A stretch of DNA of 64,000 nucleotides from Streptomyces sp. ERV7 (GCF_001653515.1 NZ_LYOY01000040.1:186001-250000); one strand, 5' to 3'. Counted from the first letter of the stretch, positions 26,717 to 37,354 are shown. The notes: generated by a model not told the origin, from the letters alone. Made by a program: numbers and translations.

Positions 26717-26769
26717 CATTGCAACGACACCATGTCGAATGTTGCATTAGATTCAGATCCATTGCAATG
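26717..26769. promoter_or_regulatory. AT-rich region with repeated ATTGCAA/GTTGC boxes (copy 1)
   Basis: CATTGCAAC (26717), GTTGCAT (26741) and the perfect palindrome CATTGCAATG (26760) occur within 55 bases, and GCAACG/GTTGC motifs recur up to about 26845. The stretch is far more AT-rich than its surroundings and lies between the DUF6126 gene and the divergent DUF4097 gene, so it is a probable regulator-binding region. The regulator is not identified. The region is duplicated with an offset of 7756. Confidence 0.55.
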
Positions 26770-26884
26770 AAAATGTGGCTGTGAGCTGCTGAAATGCCGC
26801 TCCCGCGCAACGATTGTGTTGCCAGATCTTCGAACGCAACGTAGCTTTTCGCTCATCAGAAACGACGAGCTGAAGGACAGCACC

Positions 26885-27553
26885 TTGCAGAAGTTCATCA
26901 CCACCGCCCCGATCTCCGCCGTTCTCGACATCCCCGCCGGGCGCGTCCAGTTCATCGCCGCCGACCGGGCGGACACCACGGTCGAGATCCGCCCCGCGAA
27001 CGCCTCCAAGAGCCGCGACGTGAAGGCGGCCGAGCTCACCACGGTCGGATACGTCGACGGCGTCCTGCGGGTCGATGCCCCGTCGGCGAAGAACCGGGTC
27101 CTCGGGAACTCCGGTTCCGTCGAGGTGACGGTCCAGCTGCCCACCGGCTCCCACGTCGAGGTGACGGCGGCGGCCACCGAGTTCCGGGCCGTCGGACGGT
27201 TCGGTGACGTCACCTTCGACGGCGCGTACGGCACGGTCAAGATCGACGAGGCCGCGAGCGTCCGCCTCACCGCCCACGACAGTGACGTCCTGGTCGGCCG
27301 CCTCGGCGGCCCCGCCGAGATCAGCACCCAGAAGGGCGCCATCCGGATCACCGAGGCGACGCGCGGCACGGTGGTGCTGCGCACCCAGGCGGGCGACATC
27401 GCGGTCGGCGCCGCGGCGGGCGCCTCCGCGTCCCTGGACGCGGGCACCGGCTACGGCCGGATCGAGAACGCGCTCAAGAACGCCGGGGGTGCGGAGACGC
27501 TGGACATCCACGCGACCACGTCGTACGGGGACATCTCGGCGCGCAGCTTGTGA
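26885..27553 (+). CDS. DUF4097-family beta-strand repeat protein (copy 1)
   Basis: A 222-residue protein with the repetitive beta-strand pattern of DUF4097 (VEIRPAN, VTVQLPTGSHVEVTAAATEFRAVGRFGDVTFDGAYGTVKI repeats of alternating hydrophobic residues with Gly turns). Fold likely a beta-solenoid; function unknown. There is no signal peptide or membrane segment. The start is taken as TTG at 26885 because GAAGGA lies seven bases before it; no ATG or GTG fits. It ends seven bases before the convergent FUSC stop. Confidence 0.78.
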   Translation: MQKFITTAPISAVLDIPAGRVQFIAADRADTTVEIRPANASKSRDVKAAELTTVGYVDGVLRVDAPSAKNRVLGNSGSVEVTVQLPTGSHVEVTAAATEFRAVGRFGDVTFDGAYGTVKIDEAASVRLTAHDSDVLVGRLGGPAEISTQKGAIRITEATRGTVVLRTQAGDIAVGAAAGASASLDAGTGYGRIENALKNAGGAETLDIHATTSYGDISARSL

Positions 27554-27560
27554 GGCAGCT

Positions 27561-29534
27561 TCAGGTGGACGGGGACGCGATCGCGCGGGCCGCTCGGACC
27601 TCCTGGCGGAGGGGGCCGAGTACGCCCTCCTCCGGGCCCGTCAGGGACGCGCGTACCTCCACCAGGGTGGCGGAGGCCCGGAGTCCGGCCGCCAGCGCGC
27701 GCAGCTCCCGCGCCGCCTCCGCGACCTCGGAGGCGGGGGGAGGCGGCGCCCCGTGGTTGACCCGTACCCGCCCCGCCGTCGTCGCGTCGACGATCCGCTC
27801 CACCGCCACCACCAGCGGCCACCACGCCGCCGCCCGCGCCCCCGTCGGCGGCGGCTCGGTCAGGGCGCGCTGGAACTCGGAGCGCACCACCGACAGGTCG
27901 CGGTAGATGCGGCGGCGGCGCCGGACCCGTTCCCCCTGGTCCTCGCCGTCCGAGGCGAACGCGCACTCCACGTACGCCGCCGCCTCCTCCACCGCGTCCG
28001 CCAGCCGGTCCCCGATCCGGGTGTGCCAGCTCTCCGGCCACAGCAGATAGCCCGCCACCAGCGCGATCCCGCAGCCGATCAGGCTGTCCCACAGGCGCGG
28101 CAGCACCAGGCCGAAACCCTGGTGGTTCAGGACGTCGGAGAGGAGCAGGATCACCGGGGTGATCGCCGCCGTCTGGAAGGCGTAGCCCTTCGCCGAGAAC
28201 GCCGGGATCAGGGCCGCGAGCACCACCATCACCGGCACGTCCCACCACCCGCGCGGCACCTCCGCCAGCACGGCCGCCGCCGTGACCAGGCCGACCGCCG
28301 TCCCCAGCGCCCGCAGCACCGCGCGCGAGAACACCGACCCGAAGTCCGGCTTGAGGACGAACGTGACGGTCAGCGCCACCCAGTACGAGCGCGGCACCGC
28401 CACCAGCGACACCAGCGCCTGGGCGAGCCCGATGCAGAGCGCGAGCCGCAGCCCGTACCGCCAGGACGCCTGCGAGAACAGCACGTTGCGCGTGCCCCGC
28501 CGCAGCCGGATCCGCAGCGCCGCCGGGCGCCCGAGCCGGTCGTCGACGTTGTACGGGTCGGGGTCGGGCTTGTGGACCACCACGGCCGCGTGCCGCAGCG
28601 CCGCGTCCACCGCCCGCTCCGACGGCTTGGCGGGCTCGGGGAGCGCCAGGTCCGGCACCGGGCCCGTGCGCGCCTGCTCCACCGCTGTCGCCAACTCCCG
28701 TACGGCGGACGGGATCTCGGGCGGAAGCGGCCGTCCCCTCAGATGCGCCGCCGGGGCCGCCTCCACCAGCGGGATCACCACGTTCAGCTGCGCCAGCAGC
28801 CGCACCAGCGGGCTGCGCCGTCCGTGGTCGCGGGTGCGGCGCGCAAGCACCAGGTCGTACGCCGTGTTGAGCGACTGCGTGACCGTCTGCCGTCTGGCGT
28901 CGTACGCCGGGGTGCCCGCCGCCTCCAGCAGATCGGCCACCGCCCGGTAGGTCGCGGCGACGGCCGCCCGCTCCGGGACCCGGTTGCGCAGCGGCCAGCC
29001 GAGCAGGGTGAGCAGCAGGACGAAGAGCCCGCCGAGGGTGAGCAGCAGCGGCGCCTTCCACCACGGCGACGGCATCGGCAGCCCGGCGCCGACCACCGCG
29101 TTCAGCAGGAGCAGCAGCCCGGACACGGAGGCCACGGCGCCGATGGACGAGATCATTCCGGAGACGAGGGCGACCAGGGTGAGCGCGGCGACCGCGAGCC
29201 AGCCCTCGCCGTACACCAGGGTGCCGAGCGTGACGCCGATCGCGCCGAAGAGCTGCGGCACGGCGATGTTGAAGACCCGCATCCGGTACGCGTCGGCGGT
29301 GTCGCCGATGACTCCGGAGAGGGCGCCCATGGACACGAGTGCGCCGTACGTGGGCTGGTCGGTGGCGAAGCCGACGGCGAGGGGGGCCGCGAGGCCGATT
29401 CCGGCGCGGGCAACTGCGGGCCACACGATCGGGGTGCTCTGTGGGCGCAGCCCGCTGACCAGCCACTCGGGCGGCGCCAGCCGCACCCGTCCCCGGCCGG
29501 CCGGGGCGTTGTCCACGTTTGGCTGTGCGCGCAT
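27561..29534 (-). CDS. FUSC-family aromatic-acid-exporter-like membrane protein (copy 1, intact)
   Basis: A 657-residue protein with two membrane blocks (about residues 40-175 and 360-510), each of several hydrophobic helices, a long cytoplasmic middle region and a soluble C-terminal domain, the plan of the FUSC/YccS/AaeB family. Family members export aromatic acids or act in envelope stress. SYWVALTVTFVLKPDFGSVFSRAVLRALGTAVG matches the conserved core of the second block. Bases 27719-27758 near the C-terminal end are missing in copy 2, so this is the only intact gene. Confidence 0.87.
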   Translation of the reverse strand: MRAQPNVDNAPAGRGRVRLAPPEWLVSGLRPQSTPIVWPAVARAGIGLAAPLAVGFATDQPTYGALVSMGALSGVIGDTADAYRMRVFNIAVPQLFGAIGVTLGTLVYGEGWLAVAALTLVALVSGMISSIGAVASVSGLLLLLNAVVGAGLPMPSPWWKAPLLLTLGGLFVLLLTLLGWPLRNRVPERAAVAATYRAVADLLEAAGTPAYDARRQTVTQSLNTAYDLVLARRTRDHGRRSPLVRLLAQLNVVIPLVEAAPAAHLRGRPLPPEIPSAVRELATAVEQARTGPVPDLALPEPAKPSERAVDAALRHAAVVVHKPDPDPYNVDDRLGRPAALRIRLRRGTRNVLFSQASWRYGLRLALCIGLAQALVSLVAVPRSYWVALTVTFVLKPDFGSVFSRAVLRALGTAVGLVTAAAVLAEVPRGWWDVPVMVVLAALIPAFSAKGYAFQTAAITPVILLLSDVLNHQGFGLVLPRLWDSLIGCGIALVAGYLLWPESWHTRIGDRLADAVEEAAAYVECAFASDGEDQGERVRRRRRIYRDLSVVRSEFQRALTEPPPTGARAAAWWPLVVAVERIVDATTAGRVRVNHGAPPPPASEVAEAARELRALAAGLRASATLVEVRASLTGPEEGVLGPLRQEVRAARAIASPST

Positions 29535-29638
29535 GGCATCAGTATGCGATCACGGTGAATGGGACGTTTCGGGCGGGGCGCCCGTACACAATGGATCTTC
29601 GCCCGGTACTTCACGTGCGGCCCGGTGGTCGGCTGGTC

Positions 29639-29679
29639 GCGCAGTTCCCCGCGCCCCTTTTGGGCCCGGCCTTCACCTG
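29639..29679. repeat. Duplication junction with repeat module
   Basis: GCGCAGTTCCCCGCGCCCC (29639-29657) is the same module that ends copy 2 and recurs in the array at 37355-37779. Bases 29658-29679 follow no copy exactly, but GGCCTTCACCTG matches a module seen inverted at about 37640 (CAGGTGAAG). PucR sequence starts at once behind it. The junction therefore arose within the repeat array, with hardly any homology to the PucR side. Confidence 0.75.
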
Positions 29680-29680
29680 C

Positions 29681-30160
29681 CGCCTTGTCGGCCTGCGCCT
29701 CGGCGTACCCGCGCACCGACATGGCGGAGATCTCGTCGATGTGCGCGAACACCGCCTCCGCGAGCAGCACGACCTGGTCGGCCCCCACCCCGGCCCGCCG
29801 CGCCGCGCGCGCGTAGCGCCGCCAGGCGACGCGGGCGCCCAGCCGGTACGCGGCCTGGAGCGCGTCCAGGCTGCGGCCCTCGGCGAACTCCCCGCGCCCC
29901 AGCACCCAGTAGACCCGCCACCGGTCCTCGCCCCGGTCACCGGGCGGGACGTCGCCGCCGCCTTCCACGAGGTCCGCGAATTCGGCGAGTGCGGTTTCCA
30001 CTCCCATCTGGATTCCGTGCCGGAATTTCCCGTGCAGCGGCCGGGAGAATTCCGGCACGTGCTGTCTTATCTGTCGAATTACCTCGGCCGCTGTGGAGCG
30101 CTGTTCTTTTCGCAGCTCGGCGGCAAGATTACGCGGCAGAGCGGCCCATGGCCCGGCCAT
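29681..30160 (-). pseudogene. PucR-type regulator, 3'-truncated copy
   Basis: Identical to the first 160 codons of the regulator at 21193-22404, then cut at the duplication junction. Reading on gives about 175 residues of out-of-family sequence from the junction and the antisense of the FUSC gene until a stop near 29153. The middle domain and HTH are lost, so it cannot bind DNA as PucR. The promoter region to the second lipase gene is retained. Confidence 0.9.
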
Positions 30161-30411
30161 GGCTGCGAGTATGAGCGGTTGTTACTCACCAGTCAATAGC
30201 CCTGACGTGCCCGGTAGTTACAGCTCCAGCACCCTTCGAGTGGCGGAGTGCTCACCTGGGTGACAACTTCCCGCCGCCCCCTTTCCCGTTCCTGGCATAT
30301 GTCTGACGACTTGCCCGAGAGGGCGAAAGATCCGTTGCATGCCCCCCGAAACGAACCCTAGCTTCGCCTGGTCGAATTCCAGAGAACCGCGAACCAGGGA
30401 CGGAACCGGAC

Positions 30412-31380
30412 ATGAGAGCTGCACTTTCCCGTATTTCCCGAGCCTGTGCGACGGTCGCGCTGGCGGTCACCGGTCTGGCCGCCGCGAGCGCGGCGCCGGC
30501 CGGAGCGTCCGAGGCGGGAACCGCCGCCACGCTCCCCGTGGAGACCCACTTCAGCTCAGGCTTCCTCGCCGGTTTCCTCAAACCCGGCGAGGCCCCGCCC
30601 GGGGCGAACGACTTCTCGTGCCGCTCCACGGCCCACCCCAACCCGGTGGTCCTGGTGCACGGAACGATGGAGAGCATGAACGACAACTGGCGGGGAGCGG
30701 CGCCGCTGCTCGCCAACGAGGGCTACTGCGTCTTCGCCTTCACCTACGGCGGTACGACCCCGACTTCCCCGATCCAGGGCACCGGCAAGCTGGAGGAGGG
30801 CGCGGCGGGGCTGGCCTCGTTCGTCGAGCGCGTGCGGACCGCGACCGGCGCGCCCAAGGTCGACCTCGTCGCCCACTCCCAGGGCGGCCTGACCTCGCGC
30901 TACTACCTCAAGAACCTCGGCGGCACGGGAAGGGTCGACCGCCTGGTCGCGCTGTCGACTCCCCACCACGGTACGACCCTTGACGGCCTCACCGAGCTCA
31001 GCCGCACGCTCCACATCCTGGAGCCCATGAACGAGTTCGTCGTCGGCCCGGCGTGCCCCGCGTGCCTGGAGCAGGAGGTCGGCTCCGACTTCCTCAAGGC
31101 GCTGAACGCGGGCGGCGAGACGGTGCCGGGGGTGACCTACACGAACATCGCGACGAAGTTCGACGAGGTCACCACCCCGTACACGTCGGCGTTCCTGGCC
31201 GCCGGGCCGCACGTCACCAACATCACCGTGCAGGATCAGTGCGTGCTCGACGGTACGGATCACACGGAGATCTCGTACGACCCGATCGCGCTCACGCACG
31301 TCCTGAACGCGCTCGACCCGGCGCATCCCCGGGCGATCCCGTGCCAGGTGGTACTGCCGGTCACGGGCCCGCTGCTCTGA
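30412..31380 (+). CDS. Secreted alpha/beta-hydrolase lipase (copy 2)
   Basis: The encoded 322-residue protein is identical to the lipase at 22656-23624, with the same signal peptide, VAHSQGG nucleophile motif and DHTEISY His region. The full 251-base divergent promoter region is also duplicated, so it should be expressed and could be controlled in trans by the intact PucR protein of copy 1. It doubles the dose of a secreted enzyme. Confidence 0.9.
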   Translation: MRAALSRISRACATVALAVTGLAAASAAPAGASEAGTAATLPVETHFSSGFLAGFLKPGEAPPGANDFSCRSTAHPNPVVLVHGTMESMNDNWRGAAPLLANEGYCVFAFTYGGTTPTSPIQGTGKLEEGAAGLASFVERVRTATGAPKVDLVAHSQGGLTSRYYLKNLGGTGRVDRLVALSTPHHGTTLDGLTELSRTLHILEPMNEFVVGPACPACLEQEVGSDFLKALNAGGETVPGVTYTNIATKFDEVTTPYTSAFLAAGPHVTNITVQDQCVLDGTDHTEISYDPIALTHVLNALDPAHPRAIPCQVVLPVTGPLL

Positions 31381-31389
31381 CGGGAGCCG

Positions 31390-31650
31390 TCAGAGGGTCC
31401 GGACGAAGGCGGTGAAGGCGGCGGGGCTGATGGTGAAGGCCCCGCCGTCGGGGTTCTTGGAGTCGCGAACGGCGATGCGGTGGGGCTGGGTGGCGATTTC
31501 TACGCATTCGCCGCCGGTGTCTGCGCTGTACGACGACTTCTGCCAGGCGGCGGCGCCGAGGGGGGCGCACTCGACGCACTGACCACCGGTGTCGCCACTG
31601 TAGGACGACTTACGCCAGACGGCGCCCGTCAGGTGCTGGTTGGTCCCCAT
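31390..31650 (-). CDS. Tandem DUF397 protein (copy 2)
   Basis: Identical to the 86-residue protein at 23634-23894, with two SSYS-type DUF397 units. It overlaps the second XRE gene by 41 bases in the same way. With two identical sets in one cell, the usual one-to-one pairing of a WhiJ-like regulator with its DUF397 partner cannot be distinguished by specificity here. Confidence 0.88.
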   Translation of the reverse strand: MGTNQHLTGAVWRKSSYSGDTGGQCVECAPLGAAAWQKSSYSADTGGECVEIATQPHRIAVRDSKNPDGGAFTISPAAFTAFVRTL

Positions 31651-32461
31651 ACCGTTCCTCCAATACGCGCGCGATCAGTGCCGCCGAATCCTCCACGGAG
31701 AGCGAGGCGGCCTGCAAGTGATCGTAACGGAGTGAACCCTCCCTGATAGCTTGCGGGTTGGCCGTCATGTGCCCCGAGATGAAGTCCTCCGTGTAGACCA
31801 AGTCCGGGTCATCATCGAAGCGCAGAAGGTTGAACGAGCCCATCAGGCCGGCGTGCTGACCAGCCTTGAAAGGCAGCACCTGCAACTTCACCCACTCCCG
31901 GTTCCTGTTCAGGTCCAGCAGGTGCTGAAGCTGCTCTCGCATGACCTTGCCGCTGCCGATCTCCTGGTGGAGAACAGCCTCGCTCATGACCACCCAGATC
32001 AGTGGGGGCGTCTCGCGGTCCAGGATCCGTTGGCGTTCCATGCGGGCTTCGACGCGCGCGTCGATGTCGCCGTCGTCCCGGACGCCGAGCACGGCGCGCG
32101 CGTAATCCTCGGTCTGCAACAGGCCATCCACCAACTGGGCGTGGAACGACGAGATGTATGCCGCCCTCGCCTCCATCTCCGCGTACTGCTGGAACCACAC
32201 CGGCAGCTGGCTGCGCAGCACCAGCCCCACCAACCGCCCGAAGAACCCCTCCGTGAGGAGCGCCGCGTCCAAGCGCTCGGAGATGTCCCTGGTCGGCACC
32301 TTCCGCGCCGTTTCGATCTGGCCGACGAGCGATGCCGCGCAGAAGATGCTGGCGCCCAGCTGCTCCTGCGTCATTCCGCCCGCTTCGCGCTTGCGGCGCA
32401 GCTCGGAACCGTAGTAGTCCAGCGGTGAGGCGCTGGGATCGAGGTCTCGGATGTTGACCAT
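31610..32461 (-). CDS. XRE/DUF5753 WhiJ-like regulator (copy 2)
   Basis: Identical 283-residue product to 23854-24705: XRE helix-turn-helix at 15-70 and DUF5753 behind it. Its DUF397 and ATPase neighbours are duplicated too, so the whole triad is present at double dose. Confidence 0.9.
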   Translation of the reverse strand: MVNIRDLDPSASPLDYYGSELRRKREAGGMTQEQLGASIFCAASLVGQIETARKVPTRDISERLDAALLTEGFFGRLVGLVLRSQLPVWFQQYAEMEARAAYISSFHAQLVDGLLQTEDYARAVLGVRDDGDIDARVEARMERQRILDRETPPLIWVVMSEAVLHQEIGSGKVMREQLQHLLDLNRNREWVKLQVLPFKAGQHAGLMGSFNLLRFDDDPDLVYTEDFISGHMTANPQAIREGSLRYDHLQAASLSVEDSAALIARVLEERYGDQPAPDGRRLA

Positions 32462-32597
32462 GACGAAGGGTCACCCCCAACCGTATGTGTGGGCCTGAAT
32501 TTTCGGCCCGTAGCCGAGCGTAAGCAGATGACCGCACCCTGGTGGCGTGAATCACGCAACTCACTCTTCCGAGGCGGAAGTTGGAGGGCGCTACGGC

Positions 32598-32968
32598 ATG
32601 AACCTCACCGTGGGCGACCACTCCGCACGGCACTTACGCCGGATCCTCCGCCAGTATCTGGCCAACTGGTCGATGACCGAGATGGCCGACGACGCCGAGC
32701 TGGCGCTGACCGAGCTCATGGCGAACGTCGTACGCCATGTGCCCGGCCGGCAGTGCCAGGTGGTGATATTCGCGCGGTCGGGCGTACTCCGGGTGGAGCT
32801 CACGGACGACTGCCCGAAGCTGCCCGTGATGCCCGTCCACCCCGACCAACTGGCCGAATCAGGGCGGGGGTTGCTCATTGTGGCGACGGTGGCGGACCGG
32901 TGGGGGGTCGTGCCGCACGTGTGGGGCGGGAAGACGGTGTGGTTCGAGTGCGGCACGCGGGGCGAGGG

Positions 32969-32972
<4 letters not shown>
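32598..32972 (+). CDS. RsbW/anti-sigma-type ATP-binding protein (copy 2)
   Basis: Identical to the protein at 24842-25216 (ELALTELMANVVRH N-box, SGRGLLIV). The same start reasoning applies (GGAGGG before 32598; alternative ATG at 32547). It converges on the second trpS, sharing the overlapping stop codons. Confidence 0.83.
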
Positions 32973-33955
<983 letters not shown>

Positions 33956-34039
33956 GGGGTGAGCCTCTCTGGGGGTTCGGTGGACGGGCGGTCGTCGGGG
34001 ACGGCCGGGGTCCGGGACCAGAGGGGTCCGGGCATGCGA

Positions 34040-34066
34040 AAGGGCCGTCCGTGTCGAACGGCCCTT
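34040..34066 (-). terminator. Attenuator terminator of trpS (copy 2)
   Basis: Same 9-bp stem as at 26284-26310, between the second leader peptide and the second trpS gene. Confidence 0.8.
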
Positions 34067-34095
34067 GATCGTGCGTGCAGATGGGGTGGCCGCTC

Positions 34096-34158
34096 CTAGG
34101 AGGAGCGCCACCAGCTGAGATGCGTCTGCATCTGCGTCTGCTGCTGCACGGAAGTCAT
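34096..34158 (-). CDS. trpS leader peptide with tandem Trp codons (copy 2)
   Basis: Identical to 26340-26402: 20 residues with adjacent Trp codons, overlapping the pause hairpin, and with TACACT six bases before the ATG. Attenuation control is therefore duplicated intact with the gene. Confidence 0.88.
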   Translation of the reverse strand: MTSVQQQTQMQTHLSWWRSS

Positions 34159-34228
34159 ACGAGGAGTGTAAGGGGGGCGCGGGTCCCGAGGGGAGGGACT
34201 TCCGGCCGTTCCTCGCTTCCCTGCTTCC

Positions 34229-34360
34229 TTACTTGTGGGCGTGCTCACCCACGTAGAAGAGGAGCCAGACGAAGCCGGCGAAGAGGTGGGTGCCGAAGAT
34301 GTAGAACCCGGCGCGCAGCGCGATGCCGCGTTCCTTGCTCTTCTCGGTGTCCTCGGCCAC
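34229..34360 (-). CDS. DUF6126-type small membrane protein (copy 2)
   Basis: Identical 43-residue single-helix protein to 26473-26604, with the same GTG start and GAGGAG ribosome site. Confidence 0.73.
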   Translation of the reverse strand: MAEDTEKSKERGIALRAGFYIFGTHLFAGFVWLLFYVGEHAHK

Positions 34361-34472
34361 AGGGGCGCTCCTCGGGTGGTGGGCGTCCCGTCCAGGGTAC
34401 GGGGCCCGCCCGAGGCCGAGACGGGCTCCTGATGTCACTTCAGGTGCCCCGGCATAGCGTTCACTCTCGACC

Positions 34473-34525
34473 CATTGCAACGACACCATGTCGAATGTTG
34501 CATTAGATTCAGATCCATTGCAATG
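34473..34525. promoter_or_regulatory. ATTGCAA/GTTGC box region (copy 2)
   Basis: Same AT-rich boxes as 26717-26769, including the palindrome CATTGCAATG at 34516-34525, upstream of the second DUF4097 gene. Confidence 0.53.
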
Positions 34526-34640
34526 AAAATGTGGCTGTGAGCTGCTGAAATGCCGCTCCCGCGCAACGATTGTGTTGCCAGATCTTCGAACGCAACGTAG
34601 CTTTTCGCTCATCAGAAACGACGAGCTGAAGGACAGCACC

Positions 34641-35309
34641 TTGCAGAAGTTCATCACCACCGCCCCGATCTCCGCCGTTCTCGACATCCCCGCCGGGCGC
34701 GTCCAGTTCATCGCCGCCGACCGGGCGGACACCACGGTCGAGATCCGCCCCGCGAACGCCTCCAAGAGCCGCGACGTGAAGGCGGCCGAGCTCACCACGG
34801 TCGGATACGTCGACGGCGTCCTGCGGGTCGATGCCCCGTCGGCGAAGAACCGGGTCCTCGGGAACTCCGGTTCCGTCGAGGTGACGGTCCAGCTGCCCAC
34901 CGGCTCCCACGTCGAGGTGACGGCGGCGGCCACCGAGTTCCGGGCCGTCGGACGGTTCGGTGACGTCACCTTCGACGGCGCGTACGGCACGGTCAAGATC
35001 GACGAGGCCGCGAGCGTCCGCCTCACCGCCCACGACAGTGACGTCCTGGTCGGCCGCCTCGGCGGCCCCGCCGAGATCAGCACCCAGAAGGGCGCCATCC
35101 GGATCACCGAGGCGACGCGCGGCACGGTGGTGCTGCGCACCCAGGCGGGCGACATCGCGGTCGGCGCCGCGGCGGGCGCCTCCGCGTCCCTGGACGCGGG
35201 CACCGGCTACGGCCGGATCGAGAACGCGCTCAAGAACGCCGGGGGTGCGGAGACGCTGGACATCCACGCGACCACGTCGTACGGGGACATCTCGGCGCGC
35301 AGCTTGTGA
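34641..35309 (+). CDS. DUF4097-family beta-strand repeat protein (copy 2)
   Basis: Identical 222-residue product to 26885-27553, again from a TTG start with GAAGGA upstream. Its stop faces the frameshifted FUSC gene. The reading frame on the plus strand is not touched by the 40-bp deletion, which lies further downstream. Confidence 0.76.
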   Translation: MQKFITTAPISAVLDIPAGRVQFIAADRADTTVEIRPANASKSRDVKAAELTTVGYVDGVLRVDAPSAKNRVLGNSGSVEVTVQLPTGSHVEVTAAATEFRAVGRFGDVTFDGAYGTVKIDEAASVRLTAHDSDVLVGRLGGPAEISTQKGAIRITEATRGTVVLRTQAGDIAVGAAAGASASLDAGTGYGRIENALKNAGGAETLDIHATTSYGDISARSL

Positions 35310-35396
35310 GGCAGCTTCAGGTGGACGGGGACGCGATCGCGCGGGCCGCTCGGACCTCCTGGCGGAGGGGGCCGAGTACGCCCTCCTCCGGGCCCG

Positions 35397-37250
35397 TCAG
35401 GGACGCGCGTACCTCCACCAGGGTGGCGGAGGCCCGGAGTCCGGCCGCCAGCGCGCGCAGCTCCCGCGCCGCCTGACCCGTACCCGCCCCGCCGTCGTCG
35501 CGTCGACGATCCGCTCCACCGCCACCACCAGCGGCCACCACGCCGCCGCCCGCGCCCCCGTCGGCGGCGGCTCGGTCAGGGCGCGCTGGAACTCGGAGCG
35601 CACCACCGACAGGTCGCGGTAGATGCGGCGGCGGCGCCGGACCCGTTCCCCCTGGTCCTCGCCGTCCGAGGCGAACGCGCACTCCACGTACGCCGCCGCC
35701 TCCTCCACCGCGTCCGCCAGCCGGTCCCCGATCCGGGTGTGCCAGCTCTCCGGCCACAGCAGATAGCCCGCCACCAGCGCGATCCCGCAGCCGATCAGGC
35801 TGTCCCACAGGCGCGGCAGCACCAGGCCGAAACCCTGGTGGTTCAGGACGTCGGAGAGGAGCAGGATCACCGGGGTGATCGCCGCCGTCTGGAAGGCGTA
35901 GCCCTTCGCCGAGAACGCCGGGATCAGGGCCGCGAGCACCACCATCACCGGCACGTCCCACCACCCGCGCGGCACCTCCGCCAGCACGGCCGCCGCCGTG
36001 ACCAGGCCGACCGCCGTCCCCAGCGCCCGCAGCACCGCGCGCGAGAACACCGACCCGAAGTCCGGCTTGAGGACGAACGTGACGGTCAGCGCCACCCAGT
36101 ACGAGCGCGGCACCGCCACCAGCGACACCAGCGCCTGGGCGAGCCCGATGCAGAGCGCGAGCCGCAGCCCGTACCGCCAGGACGCCTGCGAGAACAGCAC
36201 GTTGCGCGTGCCCCGCCGCAGCCGGATCCGCAGCGCCGCCGGGCGCCCGAGCCGGTCGTCGACGTTGTACGGGTCGGGGTCGGGCTTGTGGACCACCACG
36301 GCCGCGTGCCGCAGCGCCGCGTCCACCGCCCGCTCCGACGGCTTGGCGGGCTCGGGGAGCGCCAGGTCCGGCACCGGGCCCGTGCGCGCCTGCTCCACCG
36401 CTGTCGCCAACTCCCGTACGGCGGACGGGATCTCGGGCGGAAGCGGCCGTCCCCTCAGATGCGCCGCCGGGGCCGCCTCCACCAGCGGGATCACCACGTT
36501 CAGCTGCGCCAGCAGCCGCACCAGCGGGCTGCGCCGTCCGTGGTCGCGGGTGCGGCGCGCAAGCACCAGGTCGTACGCCGTGTTGAGCGACTGCGTGACC
36601 GTCTGCCGTCTGGCGTCGTACGCCGGGGTGCCCGCCGCCTCCAGCAGATCGGCCACCGCCCGGTAGGTCGCGGCGACGGCCGCCCGCTCCGGGACCCGGT
36701 TGCGCAGCGGCCAGCCGAGCAGGGTGAGCAGCAGGACGAAGAGCCCGCCGAGGGTGAGCAGCAGCGGCGCCTTCCACCACGGCGACGGCATCGGCAGCCC
36801 GGCGCCGACCACCGCGTTCAGCAGGAGCAGCAGCCCGGACACGGAGGCCACGGCGCCGATGGACGAGATCATTCCGGAGACGAGGGCGACCAGGGTGAGC
36901 GCGGCGACCGCGAGCCAGCCCTCGCCGTACACCAGGGTGCCGAGCGTGACGCCGATCGCGCCGAAGAGCTGCGGCACGGCGATGTTGAAGACCCGCATCC
37001 GGTACGCGTCGGCGGTGTCGCCGATGACTCCGGAGAGGGCGCCCATGGACACGAGTGCGCCGTACGTGGGCTGGTCGGTGGCGAAGCCGACGGCGAGGGG
37101 GGCCGCGAGGCCGATTCCGGCGCGGGCAACTGCGGGCCACACGATCGGGGTGCTCTGTGGGCGCAGCCCGCTGACCAGCCACTCGGGCGGCGCCAGCCGC
37201 ACCCGTCCCCGGCCGGCCGGGGCGTTGTCCACGTTTGGCTGTGCGCGCAT
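35397..37250 (-). pseudogene. FUSC-family membrane protein, C-terminally frameshifted (copy 2)
   Basis: Residues 1-592 are identical to the copy-1 protein. A 40-bp deletion at 35474/35475 then shifts the frame and replaces the last 65 residues with 25 unrelated ones (start RRRGSCARWR, end RYARP). Both membrane blocks survive; part of the C-terminal soluble domain is lost. It may still be partly functional, but with the intact copy nearby there is little selection to keep it. In copy 1 the deleted stretch holds a small hairpin (CCGCCTCC / GGAGGCGG), which may have promoted the deletion. Confidence 0.85.
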
Positions 37251-37354
37251 GGCATCAGTATGCGATCACGGTGAATGGGACGTTTCGGGCGGGGCGCCCG
37301 TACACAATGGATCTTCGCCCGGTACTTCACGTGCGGCCCGGTGGTCGGCTGGTC

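Noticed and set aside
29153..29680. Hybrid PucR-FUSC-antisense protein as a new gene
   Set aside because: After the junction the frame is the antisense of the FUSC gene and of repeat sequence; the product would lack the HTH and looks random.
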